A stretch of 5,115 nucleotides of DNA from an uncultured Planctomycetaceae bacterium (GTDB lineage: Bacteria; Planctomycetota; Planctomycetia; Pirellulales; UBA1268). The stretch spans positions 1 to 5,115 of the forward strand of contig CAISKG010000166.1 in assembly GCA_903885855.1 (NCBI GenBank), given 5' to 3'. The translations under genes and the position numbers were made by a program. Below, in pieces: positions 1 through 5,115 of the stretch (position 1 is its first letter; each line of letters begins with the position of its first letter). A model generated the notes under the pieces. The model had not been told where the DNA came from, did not search any database, and was given only the letters and a program-made list of their open reading frames with translations.

Positions 1-286
1 CCCCGGCCTCGTCGCCCGGAATGGCTTCCAGCGCGATCCTGGCCCACGACGCCAGCCGGGCGTCGCCGAGGAGCTTGGCGAGGTCGGGCACGGCGTCGGC
101 CGAGCCGTGGATCGCCAACTGCTTGCAGGCCAGGGCCTTGTCGGCCTCCGGCGACGCCCCGCGGAGGACGGCGATCGCCGCCTTCTCCTTGTCGGTGCGG
201 CCGTCGGCGGCCCGGGCGGCGGGGGCGAGGATGCCGAGGATCGCCACGATGGCGGCGGCGCGGCAGGCGGTGGAAACGAGGCTCAT
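1..286 (-). CDS. Secreted HEAT-repeat protein, N-terminal 95 residues (cut by left window edge)
   Basis: The reading frame starts at ATG 286-284 and stays open to the window edge, so the C-terminus is missing. Residues 1-26 form a Sec-type signal peptide: short N-region, hydrophobic run IVAILGILAP at about 13-22, and an A-R-A cleavage motif at 24-26 before ADG. From about residue 33 the mature part is Ala/Leu-rich alpha-helical repeat sequence. It includes AIHGSADAVPDLAKLLGD and WARIALEAIPG, the pattern of HEAT/PBS-lyase-like repeats common in exported planctomycete proteins of several hundred residues. Such repeats make protein-protein scaffolds; no catalytic function can be inferred. An AGGA at 301-298 lies 11 bases before the ATG, slightly far but supportive. 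The gene follows the oxidoreductase stop by 55 bases on the same strand, with no clear promoter between, so co-transcription is likely. The secreted HEAT identity is fairly secure; the partner and role are unknown. Confidence 0.8.
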   Translation of the reverse strand, partial: MSLVSTACRAAAIVAILGILAPAARAADGRTDKEKAAIAVLRGASPEADKALACKQLAIHGSADAVPDLAKLLGDARLASWARIALEAIPGDEAG

Positions 287-335
287 GGCGAGGGGATTCC
301 TGGAACGGGTGGAGCGGTGGGGGAGGCGACGCGGG

Positions 336-352
336 GGCGGATCAGATCCGCC
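336..352. repeat. Palindrome centred on the oxidoreductase stop codon
   Basis: GGCGGATC at 336-343 and GATCCGCC at 345-352 are perfect 8-base inverted arms around the single base 344. The stop codon of the oxidoreductase (complement of 342-344) lies at the centre. As RNA it would fold as a 6-bp stem, GGCGGA/TCCGCC, with a 5-base loop. No T tract follows on the minus strand, so a classical Rho-independent terminator is not supported. It could be a 3'-end stabiliser, a partial terminator before the HEAT gene, a protein-binding site, or chance. Confidence 0.5.
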
Positions 353-1649
353 ACGGCTCGCGGAGCGCCTCCGAACGGAGCCGGTTGGCCTCGTCGTCGC
401 CGACGAACGTGTTGGTCGCGTTGTCGAACGTCACCTCCCTGCCGAGGAACAGCGCCACGTTGGCGGCATGGCAGGCGATGTGGGCGTTGCAGGCGGCGTC
501 GGCGTTGCCCTTGGGCTGGCTGCGCGTCTTGACGCAGTCGAGGAAGTCGCGGACGTGGAACGTCGCCGGGTAGCCGTCGATCTCCTCGACGGTGCGCCCC
601 GCGAGCAGCTCCGGCGACGAGAGCACGAGCTTCCCCGAATCGCCCGCCTCGACCCAGCCGTTCTCCCCCTCGAAGCGCACGGGGCAGGAGCCGAGCGGGA
701 TCCAGTCCTTCTCGCGGAAGATGAGCTCCACGCCGTCGGCGTAGGTGCAGACGATCTGGCCGTCCTTGGGGGGCTGGTAGGCCACCGGCGGCGGGCAGTC
801 GTTGACGGCCCACTGGCAGAGGTCGACGCAGTGCGACCCCCACTCGAGCACGCCGCCGCCGACGAGCCCGCCCCCCTTCTCGAAGTTGAAGCCGTCGAGG
901 AGCTTGGCGTTGAAGGGGCGCCAGGCCGCCGGGCCGAGGTACATGTTCCAGTCGACGACGTCCTTTTCCGGCTCCTTCTCCTCCGGCAGCCAGCCGCTGG
1001 TGGTGGCCGTCATCCCGGCGGGATGGGCGTAGACGCGCTGCAGCTTCCCCAGGCGCCCCGTCCGTGCCAGCTCGCAGGCGAAGGCGAAGTGGGGGAGATT
1101 GCGGCGCTGCGTGCCCGCCTGGAAGATCCGCCCCGTCCGCCGGATCGTGTCGCGGAGGATCAGGCTCTGGGCGATGTTCTTCGAGCAGGGCTTCTCGCAG
1201 TAGATGTCCTTCCCCGCCCGGGCGGCGTAGACGCTGGCGGTGGTGTGCCAGTTGGGCCCGGTGGCGATGAGCACGGCGTCGATGTCATCGCGGTCGAGGA
1301 GCTCGCGGAAGTCGCGGTAGGTGGCGCAGGAGTCGTTGCCGTACTTGTCGTCGGCCAGCTTCTTGATCGCCGCGCGCCGATTCTCCTTGACGTCGCACAC
1401 CGCCGTGAATTGCACGTCCTTCTGCTCGAGGAAGCAGCCCAGGTCGTAGGTGCCGCGGTTGCCGATGCCGATGCCGCCGAGGACCACGCGTTCGCTCGGC
1501 GGGATCGTGCCGTCGAGGCCGAGCGCCGAGCCGGGGATCACGACCGGGGCGATGGCCGCCGTCGAGAGCGACAGGCCCGTCCGGAGGAAGCTGCGGCGGG
1601 ACGGGCTGCGGCGGCGCGACGCGCCGGGGCGGGGGGCGGATCTGGCCAT
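342..1649 (-). CDS. Tat-exported Gfo/Idh/MocA-family oxidoreductase
   Basis: 435-residue NAD(P)-dependent oxidoreductase-like protein, complete. The start is ATG 1649-1647, chosen because a strong GAGGAG (1663-1658) lies 8 bases upstream and the Tat motif follows directly. The frame stays open further upstream, but that extension is Pro/Ser/Arg-rich and unlike the family. Residues 17-23 read SRRSFLR, a twin-arginine motif, followed by a hydrophobic segment to about residue 44, so export as a folded, cofactor-loaded protein is expected. The Rossmann part (about 55-180) has the nucleotide loop GGIGIGNRG (58-66), an acidic residue after VCD (84-86) and the signature EKP at 152-154. The C-terminal domain has DWNMYLGP (233-240) and LEWGSHCVDLC, where His273 and Asp276 are in the position of the family's catalytic residues. 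The family oxidises or reduces sugars, inositols and related polyols; the substrate here cannot be told. It lies 157 bases after DUF1501 and 55 before the HEAT gene. Confidence 0.93.
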   Translation of the reverse strand: MARSAPRPGASRRRSPSRRSFLRTGLSLSTAAIAPVVIPGSALGLDGTIPPSERVVLGGIGIGNRGTYDLGCFLEQKDVQFTAVCDVKENRRAAIKKLADDKYGNDSCATYRDFRELLDRDDIDAVLIATGPNWHTTASVYAARAGKDIYCEKPCSKNIAQSLILRDTIRRTGRIFQAGTQRRNLPHFAFACELARTGRLGKLQRVYAHPAGMTATTSGWLPEEKEPEKDVVDWNMYLGPAAWRPFNAKLLDGFNFEKGGGLVGGGVLEWGSHCVDLCQWAVNDCPPPVAYQPPKDGQIVCTYADGVELIFREKDWIPLGSCPVRFEGENGWVEAGDSGKLVLSSPELLAGRTVEEIDGYPATFHVRDFLDCVKTRSQPKGNADAACNAHIACHAANVALFLGREVTFDNATNTFVGDDEANRLRSEALREPWRI

Positions 1650-1657
1650 GCGGATGA

Positions 1658-1663
1658 CTCCTC
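1658..1663 (-). promoter_or_regulatory. Ribosome binding site of the oxidoreductase gene
   Basis: GAGGAG on the minus strand lies 8 bases before ATG 1649. It decides the start: the open frame runs far upstream into the antisense of DUF1501, but only this ATG has both a near-consensus Shine-Dalgarno and a directly following Tat signal. Confidence 0.75.
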
Positions 1664-1749
1664 GCGGTGTCGGCGGTGTCGGGGGGATGCGTGGAGCGGC
1701 TCGATCGCCCCACCTCGGCCCCCCGTGCGATCGGCCTTCCCGACCGCGG

Positions 1750-1762
1750 CCGACACTATAGC
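1750..1762 (-). promoter_or_regulatory. Candidate -10 promoter element upstream of the oxidoreductase gene
   Basis: On the minus strand this reads GCTATAGTGTCGG. It contains TATAGT (1760-1755), five of six matches to the sigma-70 -10 consensus and a rare AT-rich spot in this GC-rich window. The start codon is about 105 bases downstream, giving a leader of roughly 100 bases. No convincing -35 is visible at 16-18 bases. The element matches 10 of 13 positions with one upstream of DUF1501 (3194-3182), with the hexamer in the same register. This suggests a shared promoter class or activator-dependent promoters. Confidence 0.45.
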
Positions 1763-1770
1763 AGGCGGCC

Positions 1771-1821
1771 CTGCCCATCGGACGAGGGTGGGGCGCTCGC
1801 CCGGCGCTAGCCGATGGGCAG
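1771..1821 (-). terminator. Stem-loop around the DUF1501 stop codon, possible terminator
   Basis: CTGCCCATCGG at 1771-1781 and CCGATGGGCAG at 1811-1821 are perfect 11-base inverted arms separated by 29 bases. The upstream arm of the transcript is made by the last codons of DUF1501 (Leu-Pro-Ile-Gly), and the TAG (1809-1807) lies just inside the loop. The loop also contains GGGC-GAGC-GCCC, a small nested hairpin. No T tract follows, so a standard intrinsic terminator is not shown. In a high-GC genome it could still act as a pause site, Rho-assisted 3' end or exonuclease block between DUF1501 and the downstream oxidoreductase. Confidence 0.4.
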
Positions 1822-3144
1822 CACGCGGCCGTCGGAGAGCTGGATGGGGCGATCGAGGCGGTCGCGGAGCTCGGTCGCGGGGGGAATGCCGAGGCGGTCG
1901 TAGACGGTGGCGAGGAGGTCGGCCGGGGAGACCGGCGCGTCGGCGGGCTCGGCTCCCTTGGAGTCGCTCGCGCCGAGCACCACGCCGCCGCGCACGCCCC
2001 CGCCGGCCAGCACGGTGGAGTAGACGTTCGGCCAGTGGTCGCGGCCGGCGTCCTTGTTGATCGTGGGGGTGCGGCCGAACTCGCCGGTGTTGACCACGAG
2101 GGTTCGCTCGAGAAGCCCACGCGCGGCGAGATCGGCGACCAGCGCCGCGAAGCCCCGGTCCATCGGGGGCACGATCTGCCGGTAGCGGCCGAGGAGGCCG
2201 CCGTGGGTGTCCCACTCCTGGTTGAAGGCGTTGTAGGCGACGAACTGCACCCCCGCCTCGACCAGCCGCCGCGCCACCAACAGCGACTGCCCGAACTTCG
2301 TCCGCCCGTAGGCGTCGCGGACCGCGTCGGGCTCCTCCGAGAGATCGAGGGCCCGGCGGAAGCGGCCGTCGGCCACGAGGTCGTAGGCGCTCTCCTGGAG
2401 CCGGTCGTACTGCCGGCGCAGGCCGGCCTCGAGGAGCCGCGCCGCGCCGTCGAGGCTGCGGTGGAGGGCCAGGCGGCGGCCGAGGCGGTCGACCGTCATC
2501 CCCGCGTCGAGGGCCAGGGCCAGCGGACGGTAGCCCGCGGCACTGGGATCCCCCTCCACCAGGAACGGGTCGTGCACCGCGCCGAGGAAGCCGCCGTACT
2601 GGCCGGGCATGCGGTTGGAGGGCCCCGGGATGCTCAGCCAGTTGGGCAGCGACACGCTCCGCGGCACGCCGGGGATGGAGGCCTGGAGGGCGTTGAGCAC
2701 GGCGCCGGGCCCGGGGAAGTCGTCCGCGTGGGCCTCGCGGTCCTGATCGGGCTGCTGCGTGGAGCCGGTGAGGGTGACGTAGGTGCCGGCGATGTGGTTG
2801 CTGAAGCGGTGCGTCATCGAGCGGATGACGCACAGCCGCTCGGCGACCGTCGCCGCGCGCTCCATCGGCTCGCCGAAGCGGATCCCGGGCACCGTCGTCT
2901 CGATCGGCCGCCAGGGGCCGCGGATCTCCGCCACCGCCTCCGGCTTGGGATCCCAGAGGTCGATGTGGCTGGGGCCGCCCTGGAGGAGGATGAAGATGCA
3001 GTGCCGCCTCCAGCCGTCGGCCGCGGCCGGGAGCGCCTCGGCCCGCGCTGCGACGCGCCCGTCGGCGAGCACGCCGCCGAGGATCGAAAGCGCCCCCACG
3101 CGGAGCAGTTCGCGGCGGGACGGGGCGACGGGGGCATCGGACAT
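1807..3144 (-). CDS. Tat-exported DUF1501 family protein
   Basis: 445-residue complete member of DUF1501, a planctomycete-rich family of exported proteins distantly related to the alkaline phosphatase/sulfatase superfamily; no reaction is established. The start is ATG 3144-3142, with GAGAGG (3159-3154) 9 bases upstream and a Tat signal directly after. Residues 9-15 read SRRELLR, followed by a hydrophobic stretch to about 27 and an A-x-A-rich region near 32-42. Family motifs in order: ILLQGGPSHIDLWDPKP (52-68), SMTHRFSNHIAGTYVTLTG (109-127), WDTHGG (311-316), GEFGRTP (354-360), GRDHWP (367-372) and a Gly-rich VLAGGGVRGG stretch (378-387). The Asp/His residues in these motifs are in the likely metal-site positions. 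DUF1501 genes usually neighbour DUF1549/DUF1553 cytochrome-type genes, which are absent here; instead a Gfo/Idh/MocA oxidoreductase follows. A longer in-frame start at 3393 is rejected because the extension is Ser/Arg-rich and antisense to a better coding frame. Confidence 0.95.
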   Translation of the reverse strand: MSDAPVAPSRRELLRVGALSILGGVLADGRVAARAEALPAAADGWRRHCIFILLQGGPSHIDLWDPKPEAVAEIRGPWRPIETTVPGIRFGEPMERAATVAERLCVIRSMTHRFSNHIAGTYVTLTGSTQQPDQDREAHADDFPGPGAVLNALQASIPGVPRSVSLPNWLSIPGPSNRMPGQYGGFLGAVHDPFLVEGDPSAAGYRPLALALDAGMTVDRLGRRLALHRSLDGAARLLEAGLRRQYDRLQESAYDLVADGRFRRALDLSEEPDAVRDAYGRTKFGQSLLVARRLVEAGVQFVAYNAFNQEWDTHGGLLGRYRQIVPPMDRGFAALVADLAARGLLERTLVVNTGEFGRTPTINKDAGRDHWPNVYSTVLAGGGVRGGVVLGASDSKGAEPADAPVSPADLLATVYDRLGIPPATELRDRLDRPIQLSDGRVLPIG

Positions 3145-3153
3145 GGGCGGGCG

Positions 3154-3159
3154 CCTCTC
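3154..3159 (-). promoter_or_regulatory. Ribosome binding site of the DUF1501 gene
   Basis: GAGAGG on the minus strand, 9 bases before ATG 3144. It fixes the start at this ATG rather than at the upstream in-frame start at 3393, and agrees with the Tat motif beginning nine residues in. Confidence 0.65.
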
Positions 3160-3181
3160 GGGGCACAGGGTCCGGATTGCG

Positions 3182-3194
3182 CCGATAGCATAGC
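3182..3194 (-). promoter_or_regulatory. Candidate -10 promoter element of the DUF1501 gene, with overlapping plus-strand -10
   Basis: On the minus strand this reads GCTATGCTATCGG. It contains TATGCT (3192-3187), four of six matches to TATAAT, about 42 bases before the DUF1501 start. It shares 10 of 13 positions with the element before the oxidoreductase gene (1762-1750). On the plus strand the same bases include TAGCAT (3186-3191), also four of six. A plus-strand transcript from it would begin near 3198-3203, practically at the GTG of the small plus-strand frame. No good -35 is seen in either direction. Confidence 0.4.
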
Positions 3195-3202
3195 TGGCGG
3201 CG

Positions 3203-3562
3203 GTGATCGACGTCGGCGGCCGCGCCTGCGGCATCGACGCCCTGCGGCGCGATCTCCTCCGCGACTCGCCCGGGGCGTCGGTCGCCTCCCCCACCGACTT
3301 CCGTCTCTCCGAAGAGGCCCTGCCGCCGCTCGCCGCCCGGCTCGCCGGGTGCACGACGCTCGTCTGCGAAAACTCCGACCGCCACGCCGACACCGACGTG
3401 GCGATCCGTCACCGCCACATGACGACCCAGCTCACCGCGACGCTCGCCCGCGAGGCGCAGGCCGGGGAGGTGAGCGGCGGGGCCCTCACGCCGCGCGGAG
3501 CACCAGCGCGGGGGGATCCTCGGCCCCGGCCCCGCACCGGCGGCGCTCGATCTCGTCCATGA
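3203..3562 (+). CDS. Unrecognised small reading frame, up to 119 codons, divergent from DUF1501
   Basis: I do not recognise this protein. The frame opens with GTG 3203, the only usual start after the in-frame TAG at 3191, and ends at TGA 3560-3562. From 3203 to about 3481 only 5 of roughly 93 codons end in A or T, while second positions are mixed (A, T, C, G). This is the pattern of true coding sequence in such genomes and is seen in the same way in the recognised genes. The first ~90 residues have a balanced composition with the motif LVCENSDRHADTD at about 53-65, rich in Asp, His and Cys. After about residue 92 it runs antisense to the 3' end of the channel gene and becomes Pro/Arg/Gly-rich, so the tail is doubtful. 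There is no good Shine-Dalgarno; a leaderless start is possible, given the -10-like TAGCAT just upstream. It could be a small real gene, a fragment of a decayed gene, or a frame whose true stop was displaced by a frameshift (a TGA in the +1 frame lies at 3471-3473). There is no signal peptide or membrane segment. Confidence 0.45.
   Translation: MIDVGGRACGIDALRRDLLRDSPGASVASPTDFRLSEEALPPLAARLAGCTTLVCENSDRHADTDVAIRHRHMTTQLTATLAREAQAGEVSGGALTPRGAPARGDPRPRPRTGGARSRP
3474..3494. repeat. Inverted repeat with the channel gene stop codon in its loop
   Basis: GCGGCG at 3474-3479 and CGCCGC at 3489-3494 are 6-base inverted arms with a 9-base loop holding the TGA of the channel gene (3488-3486). All stem pairs are G-C. 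No T tract follows on either strand. A 6-base GC stem is common by chance in a 70% GC genome. It is listed because the other two visible stops also lie in inverted repeats, and because it sits where the convergent plus-strand coding signal fades. Confidence 0.3.
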
Positions 3563-5115
3563 TCGCCAGGAGCACCTCCTCGCGGATCGTCTGCATCTCG
3601 CCGTCGTCGCCGGTGAGCGCCAGGGCCGTGACCTCGATCGTGTAGGCGTCGGCCGCCTGCCCGGTGAGGCGGACGCGCGGCGAGTCGGGGTCGAGCCGGG
3701 CGTGCTCGCCGAGCAGGTCGCGGAAGCGCGTGAGAAGCTCGCGCACCAGCGCCGCGGGGGCATCGGGGCGGATCCGCACCTCGAGCCTGACCGGGATCCG
3801 CTCGCGGCGCGTGTAGTTGACCAGCTGCACCTTGGCGAACTCCGCGTTGGGGATCGTCACCAGCGACTGATCGACGCCGCGGATCCGCGTCGACCGCAGG
3901 CCGATCTGCTCCACCCGGCCACGGATCTCGCCGTACTGGCACTCGTCGCCGATCCGCACCGGCCGGTCGGTGAAGAGCACGACCCCGGCGATGAGGTTCT
4001 CGATCGAGTACTGCGCCGCCAGCGCCACCGCCAAGCCGCTCGCCCCCAGCCCCGCCACCAGCGGCGCCACCGGCACGCCGAGGGAGTCGGCGGCGTGGAT
4101 CCCGATCCAGGCCACGATCACGAACGTCGCCACCCGGCAGGCGAGGCGCAGCAGCTGGACGTCGATCCCGTCGCCGCGCCGGGCGCGGGCGCCGACGACC
4201 AGCGCCGTGACGCGCTCCATGATCGCCATCGCCGCGGCGATGGCCCCGGCGTAGAGCACGAGACGGAGGACGAGCTTGGCCGCCACGAGGCTGTCGCCGG
4301 TGAGGCGCACCTGGTAGGTGAGGAGCCAGTCGGTGAGGAGGCTGCCGCCGGCGAGGACCGCCGGGAGGAGGAAGCCGGCCGCCACCCGCGTCGCGCCGCA
4401 GCGGAAGAGGCGCGGCAGGAACGCCGTCACGAGCGCCACGCCCCCGAAGACGAGCGCCAGCAGGCCGGCCGCACACCACTGCCAGACCGTCTCGCCGAGG
4501 ATGACGCGGTGGGCCCAGGCGGGGAGCCGGCGGATGAGCGACTGCGGCACGAGGTTGCCCCCCACCGTGACGTAGGCGTCGTGCAGCCCCGGGCTGCCGG
4601 CGTCGGGGCGGTAGGGGAGCGCGCGGACGCGTGCGAAGAACGACTCGGCCCGGGCCACGGTGTCGGCCGAGAAGATGAAATCCCCGGCGCGCCGCCCCGT
4701 CTGGGCACGCTCGAGCACGATCTCCGTGCCGGGCAGGCGCCAGTGGTCGATGCCGTCGGCCTTCACCGCCGCGGCGTCGGGGATCGTCGCCTCCGGAGGC
4801 AGCGGGATCCGGTCGAGCACCTCCTTGAGGCAGGTGGCCGCCTCGCGCCCCTTGGAATCGGCCAGCGACGGGGCCTGCGCGGAGAGATCGAGCGCCGTGA
4901 GCACCTGGGCGATGAGGTGGAAATTCTCCGCCCGCTCGTCGGCCGTGATGCCGTCGCGGATGTTGACGGCGATGCGGTCGATCGCACCGCGGAAGGAGGC
5001 CAGCGTGGCCCGCGGGCTCGACAGATCCAGCGGTGCCAGCGGGGAGAAGCTCGGCGTGCTGGCTGCGGCGTCCTCCGCCGGCGGTGCGGCGGCATGCGAG
5101 GCGGCCACGGCCGCG
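3486..5115 (-). CDS. MscS-family mechanosensitive ion channel with large N-terminal domain (5' end beyond window)
   Basis: At least 540 residues, numbered here from GTG 5108. The frame is still open to 5115, and residues around AAVAAS-HAAAPP look like the end of a signal peptide, so the true start probably lies outside. Family members release small solutes when membrane tension rises on osmotic downshock. Residues about 25-200 are an alpha-helical, probably periplasmic domain beginning PLDLSSPRATL. Five hydrophobic segments follow, near 207-232, 241-262, 277-305, 319-340 and 344-366. The last is the pore helix of the MscS type: GLGASGLAVALAAQ then YSIENLIAG, and after it DRPVRIGD (381-388), which leads into the beta domain with VEQIGLRSTRIR (399-410), the TIPNAEF motif (418-424) and the NYTRR edge. 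The C-terminal alpha/beta part runs to about 525. Leu359 and Leu363 align with the gate leucines of E. coli MscS (105, 109), while the kink glycine 113 is Tyr367. E. coli MscS has 286 residues and three membrane segments, so this is a longer subtype. It ends 341 bases before DUF1501 and probably forms a separate unit. Confidence 0.93.
   Translation of the reverse strand, partial: AAVAASHAAAPPAEDAAASTPSFSPLAPLDLSSPRATLASFRGAIDRIAVNIRDGITADERAENFHLIAQVLTALDLSAQAPSLADSKGREAATCLKEVLDRIPLPPEATIPDAAAVKADGIDHWRLPGTEIVLERAQTGRRAGDFIFSADTVARAESFFARVRALPYRPDAGSPGLHDAYVTVGGNLVPQSLIRRLPAWAHRVILGETVWQWCAAGLLALVFGGVALVTAFLPRLFRCGATRVAAGFLLPAVLAGGSLLTDWLLTYQVRLTGDSLVAAKLVLRLVLYAGAIAAAMAIMERVTALVVGARARRGDGIDVQLLRLACRVATFVIVAWIGIHAADSLGVPVAPLVAGLGASGLAVALAAQYSIENLIAGVVLFTDRPVRIGDECQYGEIRGRVEQIGLRSTRIRGVDQSLVTIPNAEFAKVQLVNYTRRERIPVRLEVRIRPDAPAALVRELLTRFRDLLGEHARLDPDSPRVRLTGQAADAYTIEVTALALTGDDGEMQTIREEVLLAIMDEIERRRCGAGAEDPPALVLRAA

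Noticed and set aside
21..2060. 679-codon plus-strand open frame
   Set aside because: It is antisense to the HEAT, oxidoreductase and DUF1501 genes, whose family motifs and signal peptides are clear. Its translation is Arg/Ala/Gly/Val-rich without domains. Long antisense frames are expected at this GC content because stops are rare.
1650..2120. N-terminal extension of the oxidoreductase into the DUF1501 3' end
   Set aside because: The extra residues are Pro/Ser/Thr-rich antisense sequence, and the Tat signal and GAGGAG point to ATG 1649.
3145..3393. N-terminal extension of DUF1501 to an upstream in-frame start
   Set aside because: The extension is Ser/Arg-rich, would bury the Tat signal 80 residues inside the protein, and lies antisense to a better coding frame. 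ATG 3144 has a good ribosome binding site.
2035..3645. 536-codon plus-strand open frame across DUF1501 and the gap
   Set aside because: It is antisense to DUF1501 with biased composition, and in the gap the frame starting at 3203 shows the better third-position pattern.
1538..3763. 741-codon minus-strand open frame overlapping DUF1501
   Set aside because: It is an out-of-frame shadow of DUF1501 and the channel end, with Arg/Pro-rich low-complexity translation and no motif.
5106..5108. GTG at 5108 as the true start of the channel gene
   Set aside because: The frame is still open to the window edge, no ribosome binding site can be seen in the 7 remaining bases, and the first residues look like the tail of a signal peptide.
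1..5115. CRISPR array, insertion sequence, tRNA/rRNA, toxin-antitoxin or defence genes
   Set aside because: I saw no regularly spaced direct repeats, transposase motifs, terminal inverted repeats with target duplications, tRNA-like cloverleaf or nuclease-type motifs on either strand.

Overview
The window is about 70% GC with very strong G/C bias at third codon positions. It most resembles a Planctomycetota genome, of the Pirellulales/Planctomycetaceae type and possibly a metagenome-derived contig. The main evidence is a twin-arginine-exported DUF1501 protein next to a twin-arginine-exported Gfo/Idh/MocA oxidoreductase, followed by a secreted HEAT-repeat protein. All of these are families greatly expanded in planctomycetes. 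The phylum call is inferred from gene content, not from a marker gene.

Four genes run on the minus strand, so transcription order is right to left. (1) 5115-3486: a MscS-family mechanosensitive channel with a large N-terminal extramembrane domain, whose start lies beyond the right edge. (2) 3144-1807: a complete DUF1501 protein with a Tat signal. (3) 1649-342: a complete Gfo/Idh/MocA oxidoreductase with a Tat signal. (4) 286-1: the N-terminus of a secreted HEAT-repeat protein, cut by the left edge. The gaps are 341, 157 and 55 bases.

The 341-base gap between the channel and DUF1501 is not empty. The plus strand carries an unrecognised small reading frame (3203 to at most 3562) with about 95% G/C at third positions over its first ~90 codons. 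It is divergent from DUF1501 and convergent with the channel. It is the least explained coding signal here.

The DUF1501 and oxidoreductase genes each have a good Shine-Dalgarno and an upstream element of the form GCTATnnTnTCGG that contains a -10-like hexamer in the same register. They may be separately started but co-regulated. Each of the three visible stop codons lies inside a GC-rich inverted repeat without a T tract. These repeats may be terminator or mRNA 3'-end structures.

Functionally, DUF1501, the oxidoreductase and the HEAT protein look like one exported set acting outside the cytoplasm, with unknown substrates. The channel is a separate osmotic-stress gene. There is no sign of a mobile element, CRISPR array, RNA gene or obvious new defence system.
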